Source of the DNA: Mytilus galloprovincialis
Taxonomy: Eukaryota; Mollusca; Bivalvia; Mytilida; Mytilidae
Reading direction: 5' to 3'
DNA: 64,000 nucleotides
NCBI RefSeq assembly: GCF_965363235.1
Contig: NC_134851.1
Location: forward strand, 58,275,522 to 58,339,521
Of this stretch, positions 33,975-48,265 are shown one piece after another (position 1 is the first letter of the stretch; each line of letters begins with the position of its first letter). The position numbers were made by a program, and so were the translations under genes. A model generated the notes under the pieces. The model did no database searches. It had not been told where the DNA came from and saw only the letters and a list, made by a program, of their open reading frames with translations.

Positions 33975-36623
33975 GTGCATTTAAAGCAAAGATCAAAATC
34001 TGGATCGCCAAATGTGTATTTGACCGTGACCTCTATTTTTAGGTCATAAACCAAGTACCGCAAATCTTATGCAAAAGACCTTAGGTCTTTGATGTGTATT
34101 GTTAATGAGTTATACCAAATAATGATTAATTCTCAATATATTAGGGGCAAAAACTAGCAGAAGCGAAATTTAAAGCAAAATGAATGAGTTACGACATGTC
34201 GCAATTGACAATTTAATAAATATATGTACTCAATATCTTGTTAATTTTTTCCAAAAATATGGGAATAAGCCAAAATCAAAATTTAGAATATGACCTTGAC
34301 CTTTGATTTTGAAGTGTGCCTTTACTTTCATCTTTTCATGTTTTAGAGAAGATGCACTGAATAGTTGAAGGATTTAATAAAACAAAATGCAAATATGTTG
34401 ATCATGTCAGAAACAGATTTACCGTGATACTTACACGCTTTCGGAGTTTGTTTCTGCATAATGGAATACGCAGATAGATCTCGCGTTTTCATTATCTAAT
34501 ATATGAATTCGTATAAAAATGTAAATATAAATCCCAAATAATGTCGATACTGCAATGAATTCGTTGATATATTTCAATTATTTGTATGATAATTTCAATT
34601 AGCTCAAAATCTACTCTGACTAGGTAATGAGGATGAGTTATTGGTCATCACCATATAGTTGAGAGTTCTAGTTTCTCAACTTCTAAACTATCAAATCAAT
34701 TATTTTATATCTCCAAGATATTTATTTTCTAGAAATGACATGTACCCGTCTTTCTCAAATAATTAAATTGATTCATATGCAAGTAATTCAGGCATTCTGT
34801 ATTGCGTTTCCAAGTCCTCTCTTCGTTTTCAGTTTGTATTTTCTGCGCATATGTTATCCAATATGTCTGTAACTAATACCAGAACTTATTATTTTCCGCA
34901 TATAAGTTAAATACCTCATAAATAACTTACCGCTATATGGTCTGGTCATATGATAAAAGCCTCCTGAAATAAAAGCGAAATTGGAATAGAAGCCACATTT
35001 TTTTAAGTATCTCACTAAGATCATATATTTTCATCTTAAAATCATAAATCTGAGATCATATGAACATACATGTATTAACATATATTATCCATATTTGCCT
35101 TTATAACACAAAACAAGAAGGGTTGTGCGTTGAACAGGAGGCCTTTAGAAGCAGCTGATGATCATAATCATGATCAGAACTTACTAACCTTTCCAGAACT
35201 CAGGAAAACATCCCTGTGTTTTATACTTTCTATATTGCGTTTAATATCTATAAATAGAGCCTCTTGTAGACGAAACGAGGTCTAGCATATACCTTTTTTT
35301 TTTCTATTAATTATCTTCGCATAAAAATTCGAGCAGAACATGACAAAGTAATTCAACATATTAAACAAAGATGTGTTATTCAAGCTTGATCTGATAGATA
35401 ATTATATTTTCTAATAAAAAATATTTGCTGTCAAAAGATGACTGTATGTGTGTATTCGATTTCTAGGTATTGTGCATCTATTGAACGGGATATCAGCGGT
35501 AATGTGAGATTAAGTATGATGAATTCCTAATCTTATGTTATCAAATTACAGAACTTTAAGCAATTTTAATGCAAGTTGCAGTTGTAGCTACATAAAGCAA
35601 TAAACCAGGTTTCAGCTTTCGTTTTCTTCGGAAATTGCTTGTACATGTTGTACCAAGTAAGGTTGATGATAGAATTTTCGAATTGTTCCAATTGTTGATA
35701 TACTCTTTTTGATGGGCTTCATCTTTTACATGTTTTCAAGTTCAGTATCTTGATGTCATCATACAATCTACGAGAAGGAAATATGATTTAAAGTGCCTGG
35801 ATTATTTTATTATTATTAAATGAAAGATAATGACTTACCTGAGAAGTCTCTAATAAATATTCCTAGATCTGAACGATTAATACGTTCAAGCATAACTAGA
35901 AATATGTCGCTGCTATGGTGAGAAATCAGCAACCGTTTTTCTAGTATGTCTAGAAAATCATACATTGATGTAACTTTTCGCAGTGCAGGAATGATATTTG
36001 GTACCATGTTTATAGCTTCTTGTTTAAGTTTTTCAATTTCTGTGGAATCAAGGTCTTCAGCTATATTATACAATGCAGTTCTATAATAGAAATTCACGTC
36101 AACACACATTTTATTTTGTGCTTTAAATTCTAGAAGTTCTTGAAAACAATTGATATGTATGGTGATCAATTAATAGATATTACAAAATAGCAAAAGATTT
36201 ATGTTCGAAACACTTCACAGAATAACAATTCATCGGTAATCTTTCAACATCAAAATTATAGTGAGTTAAGAATTTAACATAAACAACGTAGAATTTATTT
36301 GACTATTTTCCTTGAACTTACCTAAAAGGTATAAGAAAACCTTCCTTTCGCTGAATTCTTTCTTCAATGTCAGATGAATTGAGTCCTAAGATATGTATAA
36401 TATTGCGTTTGCCAATCATGAGTAGACATTCTGAAAGAAACTCTTTCCAGTTATTTTCAGTTATATGCTTGACTACTTCTAGTGCTGTGAAAACATCAAG
36501 CAAAGATAAACACTTCTTCAATTTGACATGGTGAATAAAGTTCTTCACTAAGAACTTAATTGACTGGACGTCAAACGCCTCTAGTTCATTGTCAACATCT
36601 ACAACAGTGCCTCTATCAACCAT
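28133..36623 (-). CDS. Caspase-8-like initiator caspase, complete, seven coding exons
   Basis: Cysteine protease of death-receptor-type apoptosis/inflammation. Exons are 36322-36623, 35839-36080, 34931-34963, 33232-33312, 32210-32536, 30532-30913 and 28133-28283. All have AG/GT borders, matching phases and sum to 1518 nt (505 residues plus stop). Exon 1 holds DED1 (VQSIKFLVKNFIHHVKLKKC). Exon 2 holds DED2 (TALYNIAEDLDSTEIEKLKQ, FLVMLERINRSDLG, with an RxDL motif). A 33-bp microexon and exon 4 give the p20 start (FYHMTRPYSG, then MCVIINNKTF, RRGTEFDE). Exon 5 has the catalytic His269 (CILSHGNE) and Cys312 (IQACRG). Exon 6 has a 3x24-residue linker repeat and the p10 start (FDFLLGYATTPGYVSYRDCK). 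Exon 7 ends FSLTKKLYFFPENFV. The ATG at 36623 is the first in frame. Introns hold family B, family C and other repeats. It is close to human caspase-8 in design and length. Confidence 0.9.
29323..30356 (+). pseudogene. Family B retroelement: RT C-terminal fragment and 3' end
   Basis: Inserted antisense in the last caspase intron. 29323-29691 encodes an RT C-terminal segment (CDVFDFNERNLCITGKLL, DLVLKFGCTCRKLISNGIAH, PSKLVAPLNKLILKGYL) with an in-frame TAG at 29434-29436, so it is dead. 29990-30356 is the 3' untranslated part (CCCAAGTCAGGAGCCTGTAA, then GGCCGTTAGTTTTCTCGTTT, ending AATACCACATCTTCTTTTTT). The same 3' end recurs at 47040-47390 and 53740-54070. The RT is distinct from family A; its class is unassigned. 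Confidence 0.7.
30657..30872 (-). repeat. 3 x 72-bp coding repeat in the caspase p20/p10 linker
   Basis: Encodes three 24-residue units (residues 343-366, 367-390, 391-414) of the pattern G-D-I-N-S-D-I-Q-Y-L-P-P-P-x-D...G-x-P-x-x-L. The units keep frame exactly (72 bp each) and are rich in Asp and Pro. The p20/p10 linker is the region normally cut at Asp during caspase activation, so the repeat multiplies candidate sites in it. Confidence 0.85.
31090..31220 (+). repeat. Family C repeat, decayed hammerhead
   Basis: Caspase intron. Hammerhead remnant at 31150-31195: GCGTCACTGAT is kept, but the rest of the core and the cleavage site are lost (CTGATTTG, ACGAAGAGCCC). Confidence 0.6.
33464..33870 (+). 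mobile_element. Retrozyme-like family C unit (361 bp) bounded by hammerhead cleavage points
   Basis: The element starts abruptly at TGGCGTACTAAATTATAATC (33464). That is exactly the sequence that follows the predicted self-cleavage point in other copies. It runs 361 bp to the next hammerhead cleavage site at 33824, and is then followed by the start of a second unit (TGGCGTACTAAATTATAATT). This is a partial tandem dimer. The body has CTGGGTCGATGCCATTGCTG and CCCCAGTAGTCAACACTTCG, shared with 43780-43860. No open frame. It lies antisense in the caspase intron between exons 3 and 4. Retrozymes are small non-autonomous retroelements that move through circular RNAs made by hammerheads; that mechanism is inferred here. 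Confidence 0.75.
33781..33830 (+). ncRNA. Hammerhead ribozyme, intact core with lengthened stem II
   Basis: Stem I is GCGTCA (33781-33786) with TGGCGT (33825-33830). CTGATGA is at 33787-33793. Stem II is GTCTTACATGTATGTAGAC (33794-33812), in which ACAT/ATGT pairs on top of GTCT/AGAC. GAAA is at 33813-33816. Stem III is AC-GCGC-GT, with cleavage after GTC at 33824. The insertion in stem II relative to other copies is itself self-complementary, which supports selection for or maintenance of the fold. Confidence 0.85.
33945..33970. repeat. (AT)n microsatellite
   Basis: Alternating TA run of about 25 bp in a caspase intron. Confidence 0.9.
35255..35300 (+). repeat. Fragment of a family C hammerhead repeat
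   Basis: CTTGTAGACGAAACGAGGTC keeps the 3' half of stem II and GAAA, but the CTGATGA core and stem I are absent. Caspase intron. Confidence 0.45.
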
Positions 36624-36629
36624 TACTGG

Positions 36630-37770
36630 CTATATAATTACTGGAAAAACCTGATCCTGAAACGAAAATAAATGATGGATCAGATAAAAGAGATATTGTT
36701 TTCAAGTTCAAAACCAAAGCAGAAACACAATACTTTGTTTTCGATCTTTTACTGTAATGGACTAAAACTACAAGCATTTTTATTTGCATTTTTGAAGGAT
36801 TTTAATATACTTTCCTTTTGTTTGAACACTGAACAATTAGGGCAAATATAAACACTATATCAAAGCTTGATACAGCTGTAACTTTTGATATGATTAAAAA
36901 GTTAGCTTTTCGAAGAACACCAAGAACTATATTTTTTTCTGACATTTCAAAGTCTTATTTTAGACCATATTGACCTATAGACATGACATGGTTTGTGTCA
37001 ATATCGACTAATTCAAAGATGGGGACTAATTAAAAATCTACATTCAATGATAAATTCTGCGTATCAAACGACCTTAAGATTTCAAGAATTATAAAAATAA
37101 CTCACTTAAAACGGGTCAAGAAATACACAATTTATACAAAGTTTTATTAAAGAATTGATCTTTGTCCCTTTTTTCAATGGATGGGGTCATAATCTTCAAC
37201 ATCTTTCCCAACCTAACTTTTGTCTGCATTGTACAGTTTCAAAGAGATTCATAAGTTTATACTCAAGTTATTGTCTGGATATCACAAAATCCCTGATTTG
37301 GTCTCTTTTTTGGCCCGTATTTCCAAAACGGTTTACTACCACAATCTATTTAAGCCACTTATTCACAATGTATTGTTCAGAAACAAAATATACGATTGTT
37401 CAAGGCTCCTATTGGTCATTAATACCTACGAATTGAAATAAAATACCTCTAAAATCAACCCAAACTTTTTCATTTATTGTATGTAACCTTGTGGTTCACT
37501 ATCATAAAAGGAGGTCCCGATATGAAAAGCCTGAAAGAATTTAAACGATAAAAGATTACGTGATAGCCCTTTTTTATACAGAGCAATATCCGACAAAAAA
37601 ATGGCAGCAAGAACCAAGGGTAATCTACATTACAGGCTCCTGACTTTAGTCAAGCACATCAAAAGAATGTAAGGCGGTTTTCAAAAATACTAAGACTAAT
37701 ATTAATCGTTGAACGAAGGTTAATACACGTTCTATCTGTAGATATGATTATATCATTATTATTGATCAAT
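36630..37770. other. Upstream flank of the caspase gene; no other gene seen
   Basis: A likely 5' untranslated exon of the caspase gene follows CGTTTCAG near 36660 (minus). The plus-strand frames 37155-37436 and 37220-37441 overlap in different frames and have no recognised domain. The rest is AT-rich. Promoter elements could not be assigned. Confidence 0.4.
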
Positions 37771-40957
<3,187 letters not shown>

Positions 40958-41079
40958 GTTTACATAGAATTTGACAGTGTTTACATTTAGATATATTTTA
41001 TGTTCTTAATAAAATCGACACCGACAGGAGGAAACTTGATATATTTCCATAGCTGTATCTGGCACACCTTTTTAGAATG

Positions 41080-41165
41080 TTTAGTCCTTAATGTTCCTCA
41101 ACTTTGTACTTGTTTGGCTGTATAACTATTTTGATCTGAGCGTCTCTGACGAAACTTATAAAGTC
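41080..41165 (+). repeat. Family C fragment with an internally deleted hammerhead
   Basis: AACTTTGTACTTGTTTGGCT and TGATCTGAGCGTC are present, then CTCTGACGAAAC: the part from CTGATGA through stem II is lost. Confidence 0.55.
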
Positions 41166-41177
41166 AGATTTATGCAG

Positions 41178-41830
41178 CTATATAGGTAATGTATACTTAC
41201 GACCTTCAACAGCTATGTTGGGAATGATCAATTTTTTCGTTGGTACGTTGGATGAAAGAGAGACAAAAGAAATAAGAGGGAGAATCAAACTTATAGATAG
41301 AAAATAAACTGACAACGCCATGGTGAAAAATAAAAAGACAAATAAAAGTACAGAAGACACAAAATAGAAAATCATACTAAAAAACACGAACCCTACCAAA
41401 AAACTAGGTGACCTCAGTAAGGGTAAACAAATCCTGCTCCACATGTGGCACTCTACGTGTTGATTATGTTATTTCAAATCCGATAAAAAGTCTAATTCGG
41501 TAGGTCGCATTCGTGAAAAGGGAAGGGTATTGTAGAAGGAACATAATCGATATCATTTGTGAAACGGTTAATCTATAACGGGCAATTAACTTGTAATGGC
41601 GTCCGTAAAATTTACGAAGGGATGATTTCAACTTCACCATTTGGAACTCTTGGTTTGATAGCTTTCTTGTGAATAACAAACCTCTACCAAGGAAATCATG
41701 AAAGGAAATACAAGCCTGGGAATATATTATCAGAATTGAGAATTATATACTCCGTATTTAGGCGCTGTTTCAATGTTGCTACATAGAAATGGAAAGTTCA
41801 CAATTGGGAAGCTAAAATCATCTCTGTTAT
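41178..41830 (-). pseudogene. Family A RT C-terminal fragment and 3' end
   Basis: The minus strand at 41464-41700 encodes the RT C-terminal block (TRKLSNQEFQMVKLKSSLRK, FYGRHYKLIARY). The 3' end follows at 41178-41460. The frame differs from the intact block at several residues and is not joined to a palm domain here. Confidence 0.7.
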
Positions 41831-42261
41831 TGTGATGTTATATTTCACATGGCCATAAAAGTGCGAGGTTTGGCATGCCACAAAACCAGGTTCAACCCAC
41901 CATTTTTTCCCTTTACAAATGCCCTGTACCAAGTCAGGAATATGGCCATTGTTATATTATAGTTCGTTTCTGTGTGTATTACATTATAACGTTGTGTCGT
42001 TTGTTTTCTCTTATTTTTGAATGTAAATTCACATTGCGATAAGACGTGTCACGGTACTTGTCTATCCCAAATTCATGTATTTGGTTTTGATGTTATATAT
42101 ATATATGTTATATTTGTTATTCTCGTGGGATTTTGTCTATGTGTGTTACATTTTAGTGTTATGTCGTTGTTCTCCTCTTATATTTAATGCGTTTCCCTCG
42201 GTTATAGTTTGTTACCCCGATTTTGTTTTTTGTCCATAGATTTATGAGTTTTGAACAGCGG

Positions 42262-42625
42262 TATACTACTGTTGCCTTTATTTATTGTGAAGTTTTGCTT
42301 TCAACCGACTCTCATGGTCAATGTCTAGATATAAGTCAAGGTATGAGGCAGGCTTAGCTGTATCTGTAGTATCCTTTATCTCTAGTTCGATGGGATAAAT
42401 TCGTTCAACATAGTCATCAAACTTTGAACTATTCAGTGAAAGAACATCATCTATAAAGCTAAACGTAAATTTGAAAGATATTGCCAACTTTTTATCTTTC
42501 TCCCTAAGAAGTTCCTGTATGAGATCAGCCTCATAATAATAAAGAAACACTTCGACAAGGAGAGGGGTACAATTGGTTCCAATTAGAATTCCGACAGTCT
42601 GTTGAAAAACACGTCCTCCAAACGT
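42262..42625 (-). pseudogene. Family A RT palm fragment (motifs B and C)
   Basis: The minus strand encodes FGGRVFQQTVGILIGTNCTP and LLVEVFLYYYEADLIQ (RT motif B region), then FTFSFIDDVLSLN (motif C, catalytic DD in FIDD) and SSKFDDYVERIYPIELEIKD. The frame then runs into unrelated sequence after HESRLKAKLHNK. A second fragment of the same family lies just downstream (41178-41700). They may be halves of one copy with an insertion or rearrangement between. Confidence 0.75.
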
Positions 42626-43034
42626 AACAAATTATCCTGTCTTTTCTTTGTAACAACCTGGATTTATCTTTTCTAACAATGGTAACAACAGAAACACTGA
42701 CTTGCAACATATCCTGTTTGACAAACATAACGATGGTTGTTATATCATCTGTTTGAAAGCTTAATATGGCTTTTGCGATCATTATTTTATAATAATTCAC
42801 AAGGAAACAATGCATATACAGTTGATGATTAAAAGAAAGTTGAGAGTACCCTATTTGCCTTACTCCTTGTTTGATTTCGGATATTTTACTGTTACAAAAT
42901 TCCTTTTGCTTTTGATAGTTAAAAAAATAATAAGCTATTACTGACTAAAATCAGATGATATGTTTCCCTCTGTTTGTATTTTGTAACCAGGATTCGTTTT
43001 CGCTTAATCGATTTTCTATTATTGAACAGCTATA

Positions 43035-43661
43035 TACTGTAAAAGCTCAAATTTTCGTGGGGGATTTAATTTCGTTTATTTCGTGGATAAGAATTATCCA
43101 CGAAATTAAAACCCCAACGAAAATTTAACTGTAGATTTACATTATTTTATGATCTGACAAAATCTTATTGACATTATATAATTGATGAACATAAATGCAG
43201 ACAATGAAATAAATAGGTTAATTGATTAGACATTGATATTCAAAGGTTTTCTTTAAGTCAGATGATAATCCTAATCCTTTGTTTGTACAGTAATTAATAA
43301 TGATCAAGAACTGTCAATCAATGTCATTTAACAGTCTAATGTGTCTGTAATGCCCTCAAGTCGTAATACATTTATCACACAATGATTGTCCTTGAATAAA
43401 ACATCAAAGGTGTGTAACAGCCAATTAGCGTGTGCAGGTTACAACACTTGATTAGTGCTCACTGTTACTATGAAATGCAATTATTGATTTTTCCCAACGG
43501 CAAAAGTTCACATCAGTTTTATTGAGTATTGTCAATTATAAAGTGACATTTGTATAATTTTTTTCTAAACTTAAAAACCACGAAAATTAATCCCCACGAA
43601 CTTACTTTTGGATACAAAACCACGAAATTTTAACCCCACGAAAATTAATGTTTATACAGTA
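43035..43661. mobile_element. MITE with terminal inverted repeats, ~627 bp
   Basis: The left end is TACTGTAAAAGCTCAAATTT then TCGTGGGG. The right end is its imperfect inverse (CCCCACGAAAATTAATGTTT then ATACAGTA). An internal palindrome at about 43080-43110 (TTCGTGGATAAGAATTATCC then ACGAAA) forms a hairpin. No coding capacity. If the outer TA is the target duplication, this fits a Tc1/mariner-type MITE, but that is inference. Confidence 0.65.
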
Positions 43662-43769
43662 CTACAATTTTTCATAGTTTGCTTCTGTCATTAGGATGCA
43701 CAATCCCTCTGTAAAGCCTAACTGCAGGGTAGATTTTTCTGCGCATCTTGTGCAGGAAAATTGGTACCG

Positions 43770-44085
43770 TTAATGTTATTACTACCTCTGGGTCGATGCC
43801 TCTGCTGGTGGATTGTTAGTCCGCGAGGGTAACACCAGCCCAGTAGCCAGTACTTCGGTACTTGCATGAAAATACGGATTTTTCGTGTTGTTAAAATTTG
43901 CTATTGCAAAATGTTAGAAATTATTATGAATTAAGGAATGCATGTTCCTCGTGCAAATCTCTGATTCCTTTCACGGATTTCGCTAAACTTTTTGGACCTT
44001 TTGGATTATAGCTCTTCATCTTTTATATAAGCTCTGGATTTGATGCCTCTATGATACATCATTATCAGAGGGATCTTTTCTACTT
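43770..44085 (+). repeat. Retrozyme-like family C relative
   Basis: Shares CTGGGTCGATGCC, GCTGGTGGA and CCCAGTAG with the unit at 33464-33824, and GAATTAAGGAATG and TGATTCCTTTC with 49405-49470. Its downstream hammerhead position (near 44040) is unrecognisable. The 5' side starts near TGCGCATCTTGTGCAG, a remnant of the stem III/cleavage region. Confidence 0.55.
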
Positions 44086-44089
44086 TCTG

Positions 44090-45125
44090 AGACTAAAATG
44101 AGAATATCCAACTTACAACATGTGCAAGATCGAAGTTCTCAAGGTATTGCTCGTCAAATAAGAATGTTAAACGTTACCAAAGAGATTTGGTAAGGAGATT
44201 GAAACAGAATAAGCAGTTTGTTTTAAACTTGCAGAGATAATTCCAAATTCGTCAGCATCTTTGCTGAGGTTAAATCGGTTTTCGCTGCAGAAACTTCATC
44301 AAATGTTTTAACATAGAGTAAGAATTGATTTTTTTTCTCATCTAATTGCTAAACAAGGTATTGACACATATCTCAGAAGTTTAGAAAGTCATGTTTGTAC
44401 TTTGCTGCGAACCCGGTTTCTTCTTATGTCTTATACAAATTTCCGGTATCATGTGTATGCACAGAATAAATTTAATTTTGAAGTAGAACTGGACGGTTAT
44501 TTAAAATCATTGAACTACTGTTACCCCTGTTTTGTGTTAATAATTTTTTATGTATATGAAAATGAGGTTTATCCATTTGTTTCATTTAAAAAATATATGA
44601 AATTTTGTGTATACAGCTGGCTAAACACTTGGAGAAGTAAATTGTTCAAGAAATGAGTGTGCCTGTCTTATGTGCATGTGGAGTTATAGCCTTGCTACTT
44701 CACCTTTAAATAACCATTTTGTCATATTTGCAATTTTTAGTAGATTTCTGAAGAACATTTTTATTTCTGTCTAAACATTTGTACACGTTGGTCACAACAG
44801 CCAATCCAGTATCTAGTAGAACTAGACTCTGGTTTTTTGTAATATATGAGTTTTGTGAAAATAGTATACGGAAACTTTTCTTTATGTGTTTTGTATGTTT
44901 TGAACACAGTTAGTAAACAATCTGCTTCCTATTCCTATTCATCTGATAATCTTTATACATAGATGCTGAATCAGGGGCAACATTAATTTATTTTGAAATG
45001 TCCTGGATTATATTGGTTTTTTGTTCATTGGCTATTGATTGTTGTTGCGAAATGTCAAGCGTCAAATATTTTATTCATGTTCGTGACGATAACAAACTAA
45101 CAATACATATAAAAGTAAGGTCATG
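44090..45125. other. no gene seen
   Basis: AT-rich. The plus frame 44402-44656 (84 codons) has no recognised domain or splice context. Confidence 0.4.
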
Positions 45126-45129
45126 TAAA

Positions 45130-46265
45130 TTAGAGGCGAAAGATATCAGAGGAACATTTAAACTCATAGATTGAAAGTAGACAGGCAACGCCATAGCTAA
45201 AAAGAATAAAAACAGACAAATCGTTGTACATAAGACACAACAAAGAAACCTTATAAATGAGCAACACGAACCCCACTAAAACAGGGGGTGATCTCAGATG
45301 CTTTGGAAGGGTGAGCAGATACTGCTTTATATGTGGCACATGTCGTGTTGCTCTTGCTAGTTCACATCCGGTAATCAGCATTATTCGGTCAGTAAGAAAC
45401 GGGATGTTACTTCCGACGTAAGGAACATATTTGATAGCATCAGTGAAATGGATATTCCATAACGGTTAACAAAGTCGTTATGGCGTCCGTAATATTTACG
45501 AAGGGATGATTTCAACTTCACCATTTGGAACTCTTGGTTTAATAGCTACCTTGTGAGCAGCAAGATTCTATGAAGGAAATCATGATAGGAAATTCAAGCC
45601 CGGGAATATCATATCAATCCGTAGATTTATAACATGTATGCAGGCGCTCCTGAGATGTTGCGACATGGAAGTGAAGAGGGACAAAAGATACCAGAGGAAC
45701 AGTCAAACTCATAAATCGAAAATAAACAGCTGACAACGCTATGACTAAAAATGAAAAAGGCAAACAGACAAACAATAGTACACATGACACAACATACAAA
45801 ACTTAAGAATAATCAACACGAACCCCATCAAAACTTGGGATGATCTCATGTGCTCCGGAAGGGTAAGCAGATCCTGCTTCATATGTGGCACCCGTCGTGT
45901 TGCTCATGTTATAAAAAATCTGGTAAATAGTCTAATTCGGTAGGTCACATTCATGAAAGGGGAGGAGATTGTAGCTAAGACGTAAGGAACATATCTGATA
46001 TCATCTGTGAAACAATTATTCCATAATGGTCAACCAACTCGTGATGGCGTCCGTAAAATTTATGAAGGTATGATTTCAACTTTACTATTTTAACACTCTT
46101 GGTTTGATAGCTTCCTTGTGAGCAGCAACTCTCTATCAAGAAAAGTATGATAAGAAATACAAGCACAGGAATATCGTATCAATTGGGAGATATATACCGC
46201 GTATGCAGGTGCTGCTTCCCATAGTCGATAGTTTGTTGAAAAACATGTTCTCCAAACGTAACAAA
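45130..46265 (-). pseudogene. Two adjacent decayed family A 3' copies
   Basis: Copy 1 is at about 45130-45660 and copy 2 at about 45665-46265, both minus. Copy 2 begins (minus sense) with FGEHVFQQTI of motif B and jumps straight to PAYAVYISQLI of the C-terminal block. The rest of motif B and motif C are deleted internally. Both end in the family A 3' untranslated sequence (complement of GGGTAAGCAGATCCTGCTTC). Confidence 0.7.
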
Positions 46266-46556
46266 TATATTGTCAATCAAAAAATCAAGCATCCTGATAA
46301 TGTCAGTTTCAGAGAATATCTTTTTTTAATTAGTTTTAAAAAGTAAGATGTATTCCTCTCTTAGACAAGATACTTGCCTCTACATTGGTCATTTTTTCTT
46401 CTTATGAAACAAAGCAATACCAACACTTTTAATGGATCTTCAAGTTTGCAATAGGGAATGCTTGATTTCAGTGTGGAAAAGTCAAAAGTTATAATACTCA
46501 AGCATGATGAAATAATCTTTGCTTGTATATACTTTAAAAGATGTTTGGATTTTTTT

Positions 46557-46834
46557 TTATATCAACCCCAGATTCATGCCACATCTAGAATAGACAGTTT
46601 CACAATAACTTTGAAGCTCTGCTTTGATTGCTGATAAAATTGATGCTAATAATTTGGAAAGATGATTCGTGGAGCAAAATATCGTTGTTTTGTAAGGACA
46701 CTTATGTAGTTTAGGTATCCAATATATTGATTGAAGAGCCAAATGTTTGTCTTCGTTGAATTTCCAAAGGAACATATAACAGACCTATGGACTACAAAAG
46801 TGAAAATACTCGAAAATACCACTTTTTGTTTCAA
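46557..46834 (-). pseudogene. Family A RT fingers fragment
   Basis: The minus strand encodes YWIPKLHKCPYKTTIFCSTN and HLSKLLASILSAIKAELQSY, then CETVYSRCG. The IPKLHK motif is the N-terminal RT motif typical of Penelope-like elements. There is a stop at the end of the frame and a change of frame within it. Confidence 0.6.
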
Positions 46835-47039
46835 TATGCATTAACAATTATTCAGCATTCTCAGAAAGTATAACTTGTGTCTTAAATAATCTTGACAATT
46901 TCTGATTTATGTTAAATTTAAACGAAATTTACTCGACATTTTCTGGTCATTCTAAATACGGCCGTAAAATTTCTTGACATATTGTTAACAGCCGGGATAA
47001 AGTTGAGACTAATCCAAACACTTCCACTCTGTTTTGTTA

Positions 47040-47390
47040 GACGTATTTCTTTACGTAGTTTAGGGAGAGGGTTAGGATCCCGCTAACATGTTTAACGCCG
47101 CCACATTCTGTATGTATGTATCTGTTCCAAGTGATCGGTAGTGGTTGTCGTTTGATGATGTGTTACATATTGGTTTTAGTTAATTTTTTGTACATAAATT
47201 AGGCCGTTAGTTTTTCTCATTGAATCTTTTAACATTTGTCTTTTCGTGGCATGACTATGCGGTATGTCTTTGTTCAAAAATTATCGACAGCCGTACATTG
47301 ATTTATAGTTGTTAGTTTCTGTGTCATTTGGTCTCTTGTAGAGAATTGTCTCATTTGCAATCATAACCACATCTGCTTTTTTATGTTTAA
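47040..47390 (+). repeat. Family B retroelement 3' end
   Basis: Matches 29990-30356 (GGCCGTTAGTTT, GCGGTATG, ending ATAACCACATCTGCTTTTTT) with many substitutions. No RT remains. Confidence 0.7.
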
Positions 47391-47394
47391 TCTT

Positions 47395-48200
47395 TGTTTT
47401 TTATTTATTTTTTTCATTTTTATTCAATTATTCAACAATTTCATGTTTACAAAATAGATACGTTATCATGTTACAAATTACACAAAAATATTCAAATACC
47501 AATGGTAAAAAGTATATAATGACATATATCATTAACACAATAATCAAAAGGTTAAATGCAATGACACATTCGGTCTCTTGCACAAAAATATTATACTCAA
47601 AAAAATGGTTTCTCAAAAACATTTCTCAAATATTTCACACCAAACAAATATGCATACAGGTAAGTTATATAATGGTCAAAAGTGTACATACATAATTTGA
47701 TATGATGAACATTACTGTTTAAATTATATAGAAAATACGTTCTTCTTAAGATTCAATATGTCGATGTAGACAACATGCAATTGACAAAAAATATATTTAC
47801 ATCTTTGATAGAACCAATTAAACCAAACATAACATAAATATATCACCGAACGCTACATTATGAATTTTGTTACGGTCAACATTATCAAATCTATGTGGAA
47901 AAAAATGTTGCAGAAACTAATAGAATTCTTCTTGTTCAGAACATAATAGAAATAAATGAGTGATACTTTCTACTTTTCACATACATCAATTACCTTGAAA
48001 CTAATAATAATAGTCATGTCTTAAGTTTTAGATAAGAAACAATACAATTATTATGGGCTGTTTAGAATATTGAAGTCTGAACCTTAAGGATTTTGCAATA
48101 ACTATGCCAAATATTTAGACAATCAAAATAATGTATGCATGCATGATAAAGACAGTTTTGGTGTTAAATATTTTCATCTTTTTGTTAATATTTATCAAAG
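47395..48200. other. no gene seen
   Basis: AT-rich. Overlapping frames on both strands at 47428-47695 have no support. Confidence 0.4.
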
Positions 48201-48221
48201 GTACCGGGATTAATATTTAGT

Positions 48222-48265
48222 AGGCCAGACGAGCGTTTCGTCTACATGAGACTCATCAGTGACGC
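48222..48265 (-). ncRNA. Hammerhead ribozyme, intact core, minus strand
   Basis: Minus-sense GCGTCA, CTGATGA, stem II GTCTCATGTAGAC, GAAA, stem III AC-GCTC-GT, cleavage after GTC, then TGGCCT as the stem I partner (one mismatch). It lies about 1.3 kb downstream of the cGLR stop codon and on the same strand, so a long cGLR transcript would contain it in sense. Confidence 0.75.

Noticed and set aside
37155-37441. Overlapping plus-strand ORFs upstream of the caspase gene
   Set aside because: Two different frames, no recognised motif; may be an old mobile-element remnant but not supportable.
44402-44656. 84-codon plus-strand ORF
   Set aside because: AT-rich, no domain, no splice signals that fit.
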